DNA of 64,000 nt from Aphrocallistes beatrix (taxonomy: Eukaryota; Porifera; Hexactinellida; Sceptrulophora; Aphrocallistidae), in assembly GCA_963281255.1 (NCBI GenBank), contig OY725488.1:5045925-5109924 (forward strand), written 5' to 3'. This document shows positions 41,742 through 52,865 of the stretch, one piece after another. A program made the position numbers and the translations under genes. Within the stretch, counting starts at the first letter, position 1; every line of letters starts with the position of its first letter. The notes beneath the pieces were generated by a model, which worked only from the letters and a program-made list of their open reading frames with translations, was not told the DNA's origin and made no database searches.

Positions 41742-43065
41742 GGTCATTTCAAAAGTACTGATCACTATTGATTTTTGACAGCTAGTGTATATCGAATGTA
41801 CCAATTAATATAATCCAGATAGCATTACCCATTCTCTCCTAATATCTAAAAGAATTTTTAAGATAGCATAAGTATTTTTCTTATAATCATCATTTCAATC
41901 TTGTCAGTTTTGGCTACTTATACATTTATGGCTTCAAAATCGTCAATTATTGAGCAAGAGCAAAGGGCGTATATCAAGTTTCGTTCACTGCTAAAAGATT
42001 CGAACAGGAACATCCACAATGATCTCGTGGAAGTTTGTGGAGATCAAGCACTTGCTTATTCCACGGTTAGAAGATGGGCTCGACTATTTAGAGAGTGAAG
42101 AGACAGCATTGAAGATGAGCCTCGGACTGGTAGGCCTAAATCTGCAACCTGTGAACCCTCAATTGAGTTGGTTGGTGAATTTCTTCGAAATGACCCTTGC
42201 TGCTCTATTGAAGAGATTTCTAAGTCTACGGATATCTCAACGGGAAGTATTTACCGCATTCTGAAGGAAGATCTCGGAGTAAGGAAGGTTTGCCTCGGCG
42301 GGTGCCGTATTTGCTGTCAGAGGCCCGGATGAAACAGAGGGTAGAATGTTGTGAAAATCTTCTACATTACGAAAAATTTGATGCAAGGCGACTCTATGAG
42401 AAAGTAACCATAGATTAAACTTGGATTTACTATTCACAACCTAAATCCAAGGAAAAATCTAAGTGTTGGCTGCATCCGGGCGAACCCCGACCTAAAAGAC
42501 CGCTTCCAGATTTTCGTGCCAAGAAGGTAATGTACGCAATTGCATTTGACGCCTACGGCCCAGTTGCTCAAGTTTGCGTTCCGAAGGGCCAGGATGTTAC
42601 TGGAGACTTTTATTGCACTAATGTGCTCGCAGAAATCAGTAAACACTACACAGAGCGTCGGCCGAGAACTGGTCCTCGTGGAATACAACTTCTACATGAT
42701 AATGCCAGTAGCCATAAAACTAAACAAGTCGCCGCATACATCAAGGATATAGGGATGAAAACACTGAATCACCCTCCCTATTCCCCTGATCTAAGTCCTT
42801 GTGATTTCTGGTTGTTTTCAAAGCTGAAAAGTCATCTCTCTGATAAGGAGTTCACTAGCCGAATGGAGATCGGAATCGCCGTTCATAAGTACCTGAAATC
42901 GATCCCACAGACGGAGTATAAAAAGTCATTTCGCTGCTGGGTAGACCGTCTAAAGGAGTGTATTCGCGTCAAGGGAGACTATTTCGAGAATATGTAATTA
43001 AATAACAAATCAGTCGTTGCTTAATATCAAATTGGTGGGGGGTGATCAGTACTTTTGAAATGACC
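41742..43065 (+). mobile_element. mariner transposon 3 (1.32 kb)
   Basis: The terminal repeats GGTCATTTCAAAAGTACTGA and inverse are TA-flanked (41740-41741 and 43066-43067). Confidence 0.92.
41928..42997 (+). pseudogene. mariner transposase with multiple lesions
   Basis: ATG 41928 (MASKSSIIEQEQRAYIKFRS). An in-frame stop follows LFRE at about 42096. Reading frame shifts lead through ISTGSIYRILKEDLGVRKVCL (about 42235-42295). The catalytic GDETW region has become a stop-containing stretch (42400-42430). From 42530 the C-terminal half is open: LLHDNASSHKTKQ and YSPDLSPCDFWLF (DD34D spacing), ending KGDYFENM. More decayed than mariners 1 and 2. Confidence 0.85.
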
Positions 43066-43200
43066 TAAGTAGGTCTTAAAATGGTGACCTACGGAGAATT
43101 TCGAATATCCAAGCGAAATTTCCATACCTCTGCTAAAAACAGTGATGAAAAAGTGAATACCTTTCTATACATTATACTGGCTCACTCTCTCATTAGCAAA

Positions 43201-43531
43201 TCGTTATAAGATCCTACAATCAACTACTGTTGTTAATCGTGAGAGTAAATAACACCTTATACCAGGAGGGACATGTTGACCATGCCCCCCCCCCTCCCCC
43301 GAAATATCCCAGAGGAGCTAAACAATATAAACCCGATTATTTTCAAAAAAATATTGACACTTCCATTATCATTAAATTTATTTTTGTCTCCATTAGAATT
43401 TCCTGGGTACACCACTTACCATCGGGTGATGGGGCCTCTAGCGAATTTTAGTAAGATTATTCTTGGGGGTGTAAGGTCTAAAATTCAGAAATTTATTTTT
43501 TGAATGAGGTATGATGGGACATAATCCATGC
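43201..43531. other. Stretch with a poly-C tract, no gene
   Basis: Contains a C12 and CTCCCCC tract (43284-43301) and two short overlapping frames. No motif. Confidence 0.4.
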
Positions 43532-43690
43532 CACTATCAAAGATGAACTCAAGAAATTTTGACTACGAAAGTAAACGTTCCTTTTTAATACAGTGTCTAT
43601 CCATACAAGATGCCCTGTATGGATAGACACTGTAACAAAAAGGAAGGTTTACTTTCGCAGTCAAAATTTCTTGAGTTCATCTTTGATAGT
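43532..43690. repeat. Near-perfect ~74-bp-stem hairpin
   Basis: ACTATCAAAGATGAACTCAA at the left is mirrored at 43671-43690. The arms match over about 74 bases with few mismatches, with a loop of about 11 bases (AAGATGCCCTG). It may be a foldback MITE or a source of hairpin small RNA. Confidence 0.85.
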
Positions 43691-43949
43691 CCGCCCGTCC
43701 AGAATTTCAAGGAAACCGTGCGGGAGCGATCTAGTAGGTACTAATCTTTAGCATACATTGCTTATTAAAAAATTTCCATTTTTCTTAGTGCTTTTTAAAA
43801 GTTTAGTAAGGAAAGATTTTCCACAAATTCTGATTGCTTTGCTTTTAAAACACAACAACTTTTGCTTTTAAAACACGATAACCAAAATCGGCCATATATC
43901 GTAATTCTGAACCACTAGAACATATTAGGAAGCAAACTACGCTCAATAA

Positions 43950-44597
43950 GTAAGAAAAGGGGGATATTGACCATAATTTTTACTTTTAGTACCTGTTTGA
44001 AAGATTTGAGATGGGGAATTTTGGTTAATTTCTACTACGAATTTATCCTACCAAATAGGAATTTTTGATGAAATTTTAATCTGGTTGTCTCGAGGCAACA
44101 TCAAAATGTGGACAAAGAAGGACAAAAATATCAAAGCGCCCACTACCAAACATGTTCCCAAAATCAAAAATGTTTGGACAAGATTTAGCTCGATGGGCAC
44201 TTTCCCATTGTGCATTTTAATATGAACAGCCAAATGTTTATGAGGATTTTGGAAGGTCACTTACTGAGGCAAGCTGAAGTTTTTTTTAAAAAGATTGGCG
44301 ATTAGTGATGGATAATGATCCAAAGCATACCGCAAAGATAGTCAAGAGGTTTATCTCTGAAAATTCCAGAACAACTACCTTGGCCTTCTCAAAGCCCTGA
44401 TATTAATCCCATTGAGAACCTCTTTGGTGGGCTGGAACAGGAGCTTTTAAAAAGTTCTCCTTCGACTATTATCATAGGGCTAAAAAGGGGGCTGGAGATA
44501 ATTTGGGAAAGCATAAGTCCGTCTTTTCTTAAGCTTTATTGGGAGTCCATGGTCAAAAGATACAACAAGGTGGTTGAAAATAATGGTTATCCATAGC
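43950..44597 (+). pseudogene. Tc1-type transposase relic
   Basis: Broken frames read MNSQMFMRILEGHLL (about 44221-44265), DNDPKHTAKIVKRFI (44309-44353), then +1 WPSQSPDINPIENLF (44382-44426), RYNKVVENNGYP and a stop at 44597. These are the catalytic D, the DxNPIE block and the usual C-terminus of Tc1 transposases. At least two stops and one frameshift are present. The N-terminal half is missing or unrecognisable. Confidence 0.75.
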
Positions 44598-45778
44598 CTA
44601 CTGTATATAAGGCCTCACAGTAACTTGCGAATTTGGGACTAGGGATGCGGTAGAAGATGGTTGAACTAATACATGAGCTGCCTTAAATCATTAACCAAGC
44701 ACAATAGAGCTTAGGAATGTATTACCATCATATATAAATATGGTGTCAAAGTACCCATATCCGTTGTTAAAGTTTAGATTAGTCACCATATGGTTCCGCA
44801 ATAGGTTATATTTGTGACAAATTTGGTGATTTTCAGAGGCCTTTTAGGGGCACTTCTAAGTGTTTTTACTAAAAAGTTTTTCGCATATAACTGAGATGTG
44901 AATGGGTTAATATTTGATTTGGATTTTTTTCATTGAATGCTGCTACATTCCAGTGTTCCTATGGAAACGTGTTTTGGTCATTTGGGGTTATATCTTGGAA
45001 ACTGCAATTGCTAGACATTCTAATGTAATTCCATTTGATAGCGAATATACTACTTCCTATTAAGCGATAATATAATTTCGACGTCTAAATTCAATAGTTT
45101 ACGAGATATTCGACAATTTGCCATGGTAAAGCATTTTGGTCAATTTGAGCCATGTCCTGCAAATTGTTATAACTAGGTTTCAAATTTGACTACAATCGAT
45201 AGACAATAGGCTACTTCCTATTAGGTAATAATACAATTTGAACTTCTATATTCACTGACTATAGACTTATGCAGCAATTTATTTTATTGGTCTCATTCTT
45301 AAAATCAACCCTTAACTCAAAACCCGTTGAATTTAGAGTTTGAAATGTATCATCACCTAATAGGAAGTTGTATATTGCCTGTCAAATATGATGGAATTTG
45401 AAGACCTAATAACTGTAGTTTGCACGATATAGCCCAGAATAACCAAAATGCTATACCATAGCAACATAGGAATGTAACAACATTCTAATGAAAAAATTCT
45501 AAATTTTTCTAATCAACTAGTGCTAATCTTGGTTCTACACAAAAATCATACAGTGGAGTTTGCTTATTAGTAACGAATTACAAAGTTCAAAGTGTAGATT
45601 TTGTATTACTAATTCAGTTCCCTTATTAGCAACCTTTTTGTGAGCAAAACCCGAGGTACTTTAAGCGAATTCCACTGTGCATTATTACATTTAGAAGTAG
45701 GCTTAAAACACCTTAGAAAATCGCCAAAATCGTCCTTAAAGTGACCTGTTGCACAATGATATAATGACTAATCAAATC
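44598..45778. mobile_element. Mutator-type foldback, right end cut
   Basis: ATAGCCTACTGTATATAAGG then CCTCACAGTAACTTGCG is the same end as in the 54924-57156 foldback. The right arm (TTAGAAGTAGGCTTAAAAC...) resembles 9340-9480 and is truncated by a Helitron at 45779. A pogo-like MITE is nested at 45551. Confidence 0.65.
45551..45677. mobile_element. pogo-like MITE CAGTGGAGTTTGCTTATTAG
   Basis: The ends CAGTGGAGTTTGCTTATTAG and, inverted, CAGTGGAATTCGCTTAAAG. TA on the left, TG on the right. A relative is at 46870-47038. Confidence 0.7.
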
Positions 45779-45804
45779 GCAGTTTCTTCAATCAATTCGT
45801 TACA

Positions 45805-45862
<58 letters not shown>

Positions 45863-46250
45863 TACACAAACATTAATCGAGTTTTAATAGTAAGGATATA
45901 TCTGCAACGAATATCAGCTTTCTGTGCTTCGCAGTTTCTTCAATCAATTCGTTGCAGATATATATATATTTATATCTGCAACGAATTGATTGAAGAAACT
46001 GCGAAGCACAGAAAGCTGATATTTGGCATGTGAGAGTCTTTGGCTATGGCTCCACTAAGTTCTGACCTCAGACCAAAATTTCGACTCTTAATGGAATTAG
46101 ACGTCATTGTGTCACTTTTTTTTAATAATTATAAATTTCAATTTTTGACACAACTCAGCCATTTTAGGTGATAGAAGGCTGAAATTTTAATAGAATGTCT
46201 ATATTAATATGCTCACATATCTTACTTTCATCAAAAGATGATTACTCTAG
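45779..46250. mobile_element. Helitron copies, head-to-head
   Basis: A - strand copy ends at 45896 (GAGTTTTAATAGTAAGGA). Then a hairpin of GAATTGATTGAAGAAACTGC and its inverse surrounds a short AT repeat. Then a + strand copy runs to about 46250, where a G13 tract (46267) follows. Confidence 0.65.
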
Positions 46251-46479
46251 GGGTCCGAATAAACGGGGGGGGGGGGGTCATGCTAATAGGATTTAATTAT
46301 TATTTAATTATTGAAATCAACAAAAAGAAATTCGTGCATATATTTACGCCTACGTAATTAGAATAAAGTACAATATTATTGTAGAGAATTCTAACTGATT
46401 CAGAACATCAAGTCAGAAACTATGGTTTGGTCAAAATTCAAGTTTCAATTAGTATAAAATTTAATAAACGGGCGGTAAT

Positions 46480-46760
46480 AGTGAACCTAGGCAGCCGCGC
46501 AGCGCAAGCAAGTGAAGCTCGCTTGTATATATATATATATATATATATATTATATGAGTGATAGTCGAAAAACTGAAATTTCTAATGATAAAAAAGGTGA
46601 CAATGATGGCATCATAATTCCATGATGAGTCGACATTTTCGCCTTTGGTCAGAACTTAGTGGAGCCATAGCCAAAAAACTCCCACATCCCCAAAATCAGC
46701 TTCCTTGCTTGGCAGTTTCTTTAATTAATTCCTTGTATATACACTCATACCCATTAATCG
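46480..46760. mobile_element. Helitron 3' end (+) and 5' body (-)
   Basis: CGCGCAGCGCAAGCAAGTG and GCTCGCTTG (+) are followed by an AT run and a - strand body up to CACTCATACCCATTAATCGG, where the terminal bases are lost. Confidence 0.6.
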
Positions 46761-46869
46761 GTTGACCAATGTCAATATTAATTTGCTGAAATATGGAATT
46801 AGGATCAATCTTTAACCTGATATTGAAAAATTTGACGATTTTCAGTGGTCTCGAAATATACTAGGTGTA

Positions 46870-47038
46870 CAGTAGAATTAGCTTAATAGCAACTAGGGTT
46901 TTGGTCAAGAAAAGGTTGCTAATACGCGAAGTTGCTAATAAGGGAACAGAATTAATACAAAACATACTTTTGAACTTTGAAATTCGTTGCTAATAAAGCA
47001 ATATTGCTAATAGAGTTACTAATAAGCAAATTCCACTG
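46870..47038. mobile_element. pogo-like MITE CAGTAGAATTAGCTTAATAG
   Basis: The ends CAGTAGAATTAGCTTAATAG and, inverted, CAGTGGAATTTGCTTATTAG are TA-flanked, 169 bp, with TTGCTAATAAG repeats. A further single end lies at 47080-47160. Confidence 0.8.
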
Positions 47039-47175
47039 TATATGGTTAGTAAATAAAAATTATATTATATAGTGGAATTCGCTTATTATTTTCAACTCGG
47101 GTTTTGGAAATAAAAAGGTTGTTAATACGCGAAATTCCAAATAAGGGATTATGATTATTACAAAACTTCAAACAG

Positions 47176-48112
47176 GCAGTGGCGGAGCAAGCGAATATCC
47201 ATGCACTCCCTTAAGAAAATCATACACTCCACTGTGCCCCTTCGATGAGACCTAAAAAGTAAGTATTTTCAGGAGTTTCGCTTTTTCGAATTATATGTAA
47301 ATACACTCGAACCTCTCTTATCCGGACCTCCGATATCCGGGCACCTCTCTCAACCGGGAAGCCCTTTCGACATTTAGTCAATATGCATTGTCCTATTTTC
47401 AAGTCAATTATTAACCACAATTCCAGCAATCATTATCATGTAATATTATTTAATGAACTTTGATAATGAATTTGGAAGATAATTGCGACATCTAATATAT
47501 CCAGGGGGTAATACTGCTTAAAATGTATTAATCAATCGCAATGGAATAGTTTCTTTTCCTTTATAGAATATCTATTTTACAATCACCTCTCTTATCCGGA
47601 ACTCAAATTTTGATAACCTCTAAGTTCCGGGCACTAGATATTGTTTAAACTCACCCATTATACAAATTGACTGTTTTAACACTATAAACTGCTATTCAAG
47701 TTGATTTCTGAGTTACGGGCACCTCTCTTATCCGGACCTCCAATATCCGGGCAAATTCTGTTATCCGGGCACCCTCCGGTCCGGCACTGCCCGGATAAGA
47801 GAGGTTCGAGTGTACATTTAACTAGGAAAAGTGTTCATACGCGTACACCCCAATTGTTTATTTACAAATAGTTCATAATACCAATCTATTTATAAAGTCA
47901 ATAGCCTTTGATCAGTAACACATATACATACGTCTTAATTTTGTTCAAAATCCTATTCTCCACATTCGAATTACTCACTTAATAATCTTCCAACTAGATT
48001 GCTCTCCCTCAAGGTAAAATATTCTCATCTTGTGCCACTTACTTTCGTATATTAACTCCTGGCGGAGGGAGGGCACATATCTCCTGCCCCCCTAGCTACG
48101 CTACTGCCAATC
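47176..48112. mobile_element. hAT-like MITE hosting a pogo MITE
   Basis: CAGTGGCGGAGCAAGCG at the left and, inverted, CAGTAGCGTAGCTAGGGGGG at the right. No clear duplication. Nested insertion at 47304-47812. Confidence 0.5.
47304..47812. mobile_element. pogo-like MITE, inverse copy of 27557-28048
   Basis: The ends CACTCGAACCTCTCTTATCC are TA-flanked. Nearly identical to the copy 20 kb upstream, but in opposite orientation. Confidence 0.88.
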
Positions 48113-48120
48113 GGTCTATA

Positions 48121-48707
48121 AGGGTGCTCCAAAAAATTCGAAAGTTGAAATATTTAGATGCACACTCTTCGAATAGTTGATATTGATCACCAAGTATGCA
48201 CTAAAATTTTCAAGCAATTAGGAGATGTTTTAGTGGTCGCGCAAAGTAGGCTCCTCCTGGTGCAGATTTATAATGGGACATGTCCGGTTTGAGGCTTAAA
48301 GTTGTAAAAGACGTACTAATGATTTTCAAATATACTAGTAACTGTATTTTTGTGATATTTGAACTGTATTTTTATTATATTATCGCAACTGTTTTCACCA
48401 ATATCTCCGAACCGGTAGCTTTTAGGTTATTAAATGTATTATTAGCTGATATAAAACCACCCCCAAATATCACAAAAAATACAGTTACTTGTATATTTGA
48501 ATATCAGAAGTACGTCTTTTACAACTTTAAGCCTCAAACCGGACATATTCTATTATAAATCTGCGCCAGGAGGAGCCTACTTTGCGCGACCACTAAATCA
48601 TCTCCTAATTGCTTGAAAATTTTAGCGTGCATACTTGGTGATCATTGTCAACTATTCGAAGAGTGTGCATCTAAATATTTCAACTTTCGAATTTTTTGGA
48701 GCACCCT
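48121..48707. mobile_element. AGGGTGCTCC foldback, complete
   Basis: The ends AGGGTGCTCCAAAAAATTCG and inverse mirror along almost the whole length, meeting near 48415 (ACCGGTAGCT). No coding capacity. Confidence 0.85.
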
Positions 48708-48712
48708 AATAT

Positions 48713-49135
48713 ATATATAGATATATAGATATATAGATATACAGCTGTCAAATAACCAGTGGTCTGCAATGCTATTGCAACTGCATTTGTCACAAAAGGA
48801 TTGCTTATTGGTCCGATACGTCAAAACGGGCTGGGGAGAGCCATGCAAGAAGTTTGATGGACTTGTCCAGTCGTTCTCCTTTTCTCAAAAGTAATACTAT
48901 AAGCTGCTTGACTAAATTGCTATTTTTCAACCAATTAGGATGAACAATTATGACCAAACATTATAAACATTTGATTTATACCAGATCAGGCGATGCAAAA
49001 TACATTTGATCAGCATCAGCTGTACTATTCAAATACAGTAAAATTGTTTGTAAATTTGTAAAAAAGGATCCCGCGGCCCTGCATTTTGAAATATCGTTTC
49101 AATCGCGTTAAAAAATGATGAATGTTACCTTTTAG
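48713..49135. other. Intron 2 tail
   Basis: A GATATATA microsatellite, then sequence with no transposon signature, ending in the acceptor TTACCTTTTAG. Confidence 0.4.
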
Positions 49136-49807
49136 GTGATGAGACGTAAATACTGGCGTAAAGAGATTCAACTGGAAGAATCCATCCTCAGGTGTTTTAA
49201 TGGATGCAGCATTTGCCCTGAAGGAGAAGTTTGGAGAACGAAATTAAAAAATTGTGATAACTTAGTACATTGGGCACCCTTTCAACTAATTCACCAACCA
49301 AACAATATACATTTTTATGTGATAGACAATAAGAATATTGAAAAATTCGCTTGTGATAATGATAGAGTATGTGTGAATAAAGCGCCTTTATATGCAATAC
49401 TCGCTCCAATTATTGAATATTCATTCCGGCCAAATATTAAAAAAATTTATGAAAGATACTTATATTCTATTGCAGATAATCCACTTCCAATCTTGTTCCT
49501 CCTCAATAGGGTTTTCGCTATATCTGGAGTTGGTATTGCAACTATTTGGGTATCCAATGACAATGAATTACTTGTAATGGACGACATTTTACGAACTTTA
49601 ATGTTATGTAATCGAAACATTGACTATGTCAATATACATATTTTTAGCGTCAATCAATATTCCATAGTACACAATCAGATGGAAGCAAACATCAAGGATT
49701 GGAGCAACCACGACTGTTTAACAATCTCTCGTAATATAATAGCCCCATATGGAATTTCAATTGTACAAAACATCATTCTTACCAAAAGAGAGGAGCATTC
49801 AATTTAA
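49136..49807 (+). CDS. Hedgehog-N-like tandem-repeat protein, exon 3 (last)
   Basis: Codes for residues 645-867 and the stop (49805-49807). Starts directly after TTACCTTTTAG in phase 0. It finishes repeat 4 (EGEVWRTKLKN, LVHWAPFQLI, IHFYVID, matching SEGRAMLLEA...VYYGCGHVLVAV) and holds repeat 5 (VNKAPLYAILAPIIEYSF, SGVGIATIWVS, DDILRTLMLC, VNIHIFSVNQ, matching repeat 1 AGLAVSFNI...THLILLC...VGIVNLNQ). There is no Hint autoprocessing domain and no membrane anchor, so the product would be secreted whole. I see no clear polyadenylation signal before the next Helitron. Confidence 0.65.
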   Translation: MMRRKYWRKEIQLEESILRCFNGCSICPEGEVWRTKLKNCDNLVHWAPFQLIHQPNNIHFYVIDNKNIEKFACDNDRVCVNKAPLYAILAPIIEYSFRPNIKKIYERYLYSIADNPLPILFLLNRVFAISGVGIATIWVSNDNELLVMDDILRTLMLCNRNIDYVNIHIFSVNQYSIVHNQMEANIKDWSNHDCLTISRNIIAPYGISIVQNIILTKREEHSI

Positions 49808-49975
49808 AATGTTATCTCTAAAGCCCAGTTAATGGTTGTTAATAACAAGGTGGGACATTCAACAGTTATTTTAAATGTGTTATTTATGTTCTTTTGACTA
49901 AGATTGTAGATCTAATTTGTATATATATTTACATATTGGTATTTTGAATATTTAAGCTTGGATAAATACTAGATA

Positions 49976-50145
49976 CAAGCGCGCTTCGCTTGCTTACGCT
50001 GCGCAGCTGGCGGACACTGTGTCCGCCAGATGCGCCCTTTGGGTTCCTAGGTTCACATTGGTTAATTATAGGGTAGATAACATCACTTAATACGTCCGTA
50101 TTACTGTTGTAATCGATATCACTCGAAAAATCACAAAATGGGTTC
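49976..50145 (-). mobile_element. Helitron 3' end fragment
   Basis: CAAGCGCGCTTCGCTTGCTT (inverse 3' terminus, after A), GGCGGACAC stem and AATCGATATCAC body; truncated. Confidence 0.7.
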
Positions 50146-50721
50146 AATCGGTTTCATCGTAACCATGGATCAATTACGTTTTCCATTTATGCATATGGGG
50201 TTCTACCATAGTAAATTATGTCGCGTTCCACTAAAGGATTGGTGGCAGTGTTTATCAAGTTACGATGAAACCTATTGAACTACGAGGCCATTTGAGTAAG
50301 CGAAACAAAATATCAGAATGCTACGATATCTCAAAATATTACGATCTCAAGATATCACTCAACAGGCTTTATATATAGTAGGCCATGGTCTAACCATATT
50401 CGACTGCATCCCGGGTCCATTTTTGTGATTTAGATGGCAGGCCTTATATACAGAGGGCTATGTTCCAATCGAATGATACATATACTTATCTTGAAGACAT
50501 TTATAAACCAGCTTATTTTTCCAAACTATTAGTGTGTATAAATAATTCATCAGTATATGAGTATGAGACTACAATTCTAAATTTCCTCTCGTTACTGATA
50601 GTTGCCCAGAAATTCAGGGGCGTCGGAGGCTTGTACTTCGTGGGGGGATTAAAATTAATTACATTATGAGATTCATAAAACTCGATTCATGTGTGTTGTG
50701 TATAGTATATATATATATATA
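50146..50721. other. Stretch with no assigned gene
   Basis: A 69-codon frame (50460-50669) shows no motif and ends in a hAT-MITE-like AGGGGCGTCGGAGG sequence. Fragments of foldback ends (AGGCCTTATATACAG) are present. Confidence 0.35.
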
Positions 50722-51197
50722 CACTCCCCTACCAAAAGTGTTCGTACGCCTCAATACTTTCCATGCTAATAGTAATGAAATGTCTCTATTTAAGAAGTCA
50801 ATATTATCAATTGGCATCAGATACCCTTCTTTTTGCTTTAAATTCGTTTTCTATATATGTTAATTACTCACTTTAGAAAGTTTCCATTTGATTACTGATT
50901 ACCAAAGTTAAAAAATGTTAACAGTGCCACCTTGTGCCAGATTTCACATGTTTTTACCACTATATATGATGGCACTAATGGCACATGATAACACAAGATG
51001 AAATTTTTAAGATCTAGTGTTAATTTTGAGAGTTAAAAACTTCCAAAGTCGGTAAATAACATATTCAGATAACGGATTTGAAGGGAACAGAAGGATATTT
51101 GATACCAATTAATAATATTGACTTCTTAAATAGACACATTTCATAACTATTAGTATGGAAAATGTTGAGGTGTACGAATACTTTTGGCAGGGCAGTG
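50722..51197. mobile_element. Tc1-type MITE, 476 bp
   Basis: The ends CACTCCCCTACCAAAAGTGT and, inverted, CACTGCCCTGCCAAAAGTAT are flanked by TA in an AT microsatellite. Confidence 0.88.
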
Positions 51198-51215
51198 TAT
51201 ATATATATATATATA

Positions 51216-51678
51216 CAGTCCCCGGACAAAAGTATTCGACCACCACAGAAACCGCCATACAAATACTATTAAAGTAGGTCTATTCATAAAGGATTATGTT
51301 ATCAAACTGTAAGGAATACTCACATTCTAACAACACATTCTAACTACTCATAATTGCTAGCCTCAGCTTAATTACTAACTCCCAAGTTAATAAATATCAA
51401 CATTTGCTACTTGATGCTACTTGTCCCAAGTCACAGCCATTATATATAATGGCTTTTAGTGACACAAAGTGGCATAGGTTCATTATTTTCAACTTAAGAA
51501 TAGGTAATTGAGTTGAAACTCTCAATTATGAGTAATTAGAATGTGTAGATTACGAATTTGAACTAAAGAATAGAGTATTTTCTACTGTTTAAGGACATGT
51601 TCCTTTTTTGAAAGATTTAATTCAATACTATTTGTATGGAAGTTTTCGTGGTGGTCGAATACTTTTGTCCGGGTAGTG
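51216..51678. mobile_element. Tc1-type MITE, 463 bp
   Basis: The ends CAGTCCCCGGACAAAAGTAT and, inverted, CACTACCCGGACAAAAGTAT are flanked by TA. Only 18 bases of AT repeat separate it from the previous MITE. A half copy is at 14531. Confidence 0.9.
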
Positions 51679-51699
51679 TATATATATATATATATATAT

Positions 51700-52075
51700 A
51701 TATGTATCGAATTGATTGAAGAAACTACAAGGCACAGAAAGCTGATTTTTTGGCATGTGGGAGTCTTTGGCTATGGCTCCACTAAGTTTATGACGTCATT
51801 GTCACCTTTTTTATTATTAGAAATTTCAGTTTTTCACCATAACTCAACCATTTTAAGTGATAGAAGGCTGAAATTTTAATAGAATGTGTATATTAATATT
51901 CATACAACTATCATCAAAAAATGATGACTCATCACTCTGTTATGACGTCATCATTACGCATCAAAATTTTAAAATTGATAAATTTTGTGATTTTTCGTGC
52001 GAAATCGATTATAGCAGTAGGACATACGTATTTAGAGAAGTTATCTCCCTTATAATTAATCAATGTGGACGCTCT
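51700..52075 (+). mobile_element. Helitron-type element without ends
   Basis: From ATTGATTGAAGAAACTAC through the body to AATTAATCAATGTGGA, where the 3' terminus is lost at the junction with a hAT relic. Confidence 0.65.
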
Positions 52076-52079
52076 TGCT

Positions 52080-52680
52080 ATTTTCAAGCAATCTGTTTCC
52101 TCAGATTTTTTCCTTCTCGATTGCGAAAATGGAGCGTTGAGCCATTCTTGCTGTGTCATTATGGATCTGCAGAGCCATGTTTTAAGCCGATGAAGTAGAT
52201 TAAAACTTCGTTCGGCACTCGCTCCAGAGACTCACCACCAGTAGAATTGTCATTGGCCTTGTAATGTTGGGTGGCATGTCTCTCTCACCTATTTGGTCAG
52301 TGACTGATGTGTTCAAATAAAGGCTGTAATAGAAGTTACCGGTGACTTTTCTGACTTTACTGACTTTACTAATCGTTCCAACATAATTGAAGTTCGAATT
52401 GTAAATTTTCAACCGAAGATAAGCCATTCTTGTAAAATGTGTACACAGATGATGTTAGGCTATCTTTAATAGCTTCTGGATTTATCACTGACAAGAAAAG
52501 CTGTTCAATATTACTGATCATACCAAAGTTAGTTTTATCTAAGGTATGTTTCAATTTTTCTACAAACACATCTAAGAAATCTATAAACTTTGCTCTCCAA
52601 TGTTCATGGCGGGGTAACTATAAGGCTGGAGCATAACTTGTTAGATGAATACCAAATTATATTCTTGATTTCTTTTTGCG
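52080..52680 (-). pseudogene. hAT transposase relic, dimerisation region
   Basis: Across frames on - I read GASAERSFNLLHRLKTWL (52170-52230) and MTQQEWLNA, the hallmark end of hAT transposases, and upstream NIEQLFLSVINPEAIKDSL (52430-52560). Frameshifts and stops disrupt it. Confidence 0.6.
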
Positions 52681-52865
52681 AATACGATTTTCTTTGGAGG
52701 ATGAATATCTAATCATTTTGCTAAGGTCTTAATAATAGTATACTTTTTCATTAGCAGATATGAAACAAATGTAAATGTTGACTGGTGTATGAGGTTTCGT
52801 ATTCAAACTAAGATGCTTGGAATTGTTTACTATCAAATCGCGGTCTCGCGTGGGGGGATAATCCC

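Larger units (their letters stand above)
41640..43200 (+). mobile_element. Second-family Helitron with a mariner inside
   Basis: TGTATATTAAAATGATAGG and CTGTGTGTTTGT resemble the 5' end at 11945. Beyond the mariner, CCAAGCGAAATTTCCATACC and ACCTTTCTATAC match the interior of that element. No helicase. Confidence 0.5.
39308..49135 (+). other. Intron 2 of the hedgehog-like gene, 9,828 bp
   Basis: GTAAGT at 39308 and a TTACCTTTTAG acceptor ending 49135. Splicing in phase 0 joins YARILA to VMRRKYWRKEIQL, continuing repeat 4. The contents are Helitrons, a mariner, a Tc1 relic, foldbacks and pogo and hAT MITEs. Confidence 0.6.
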
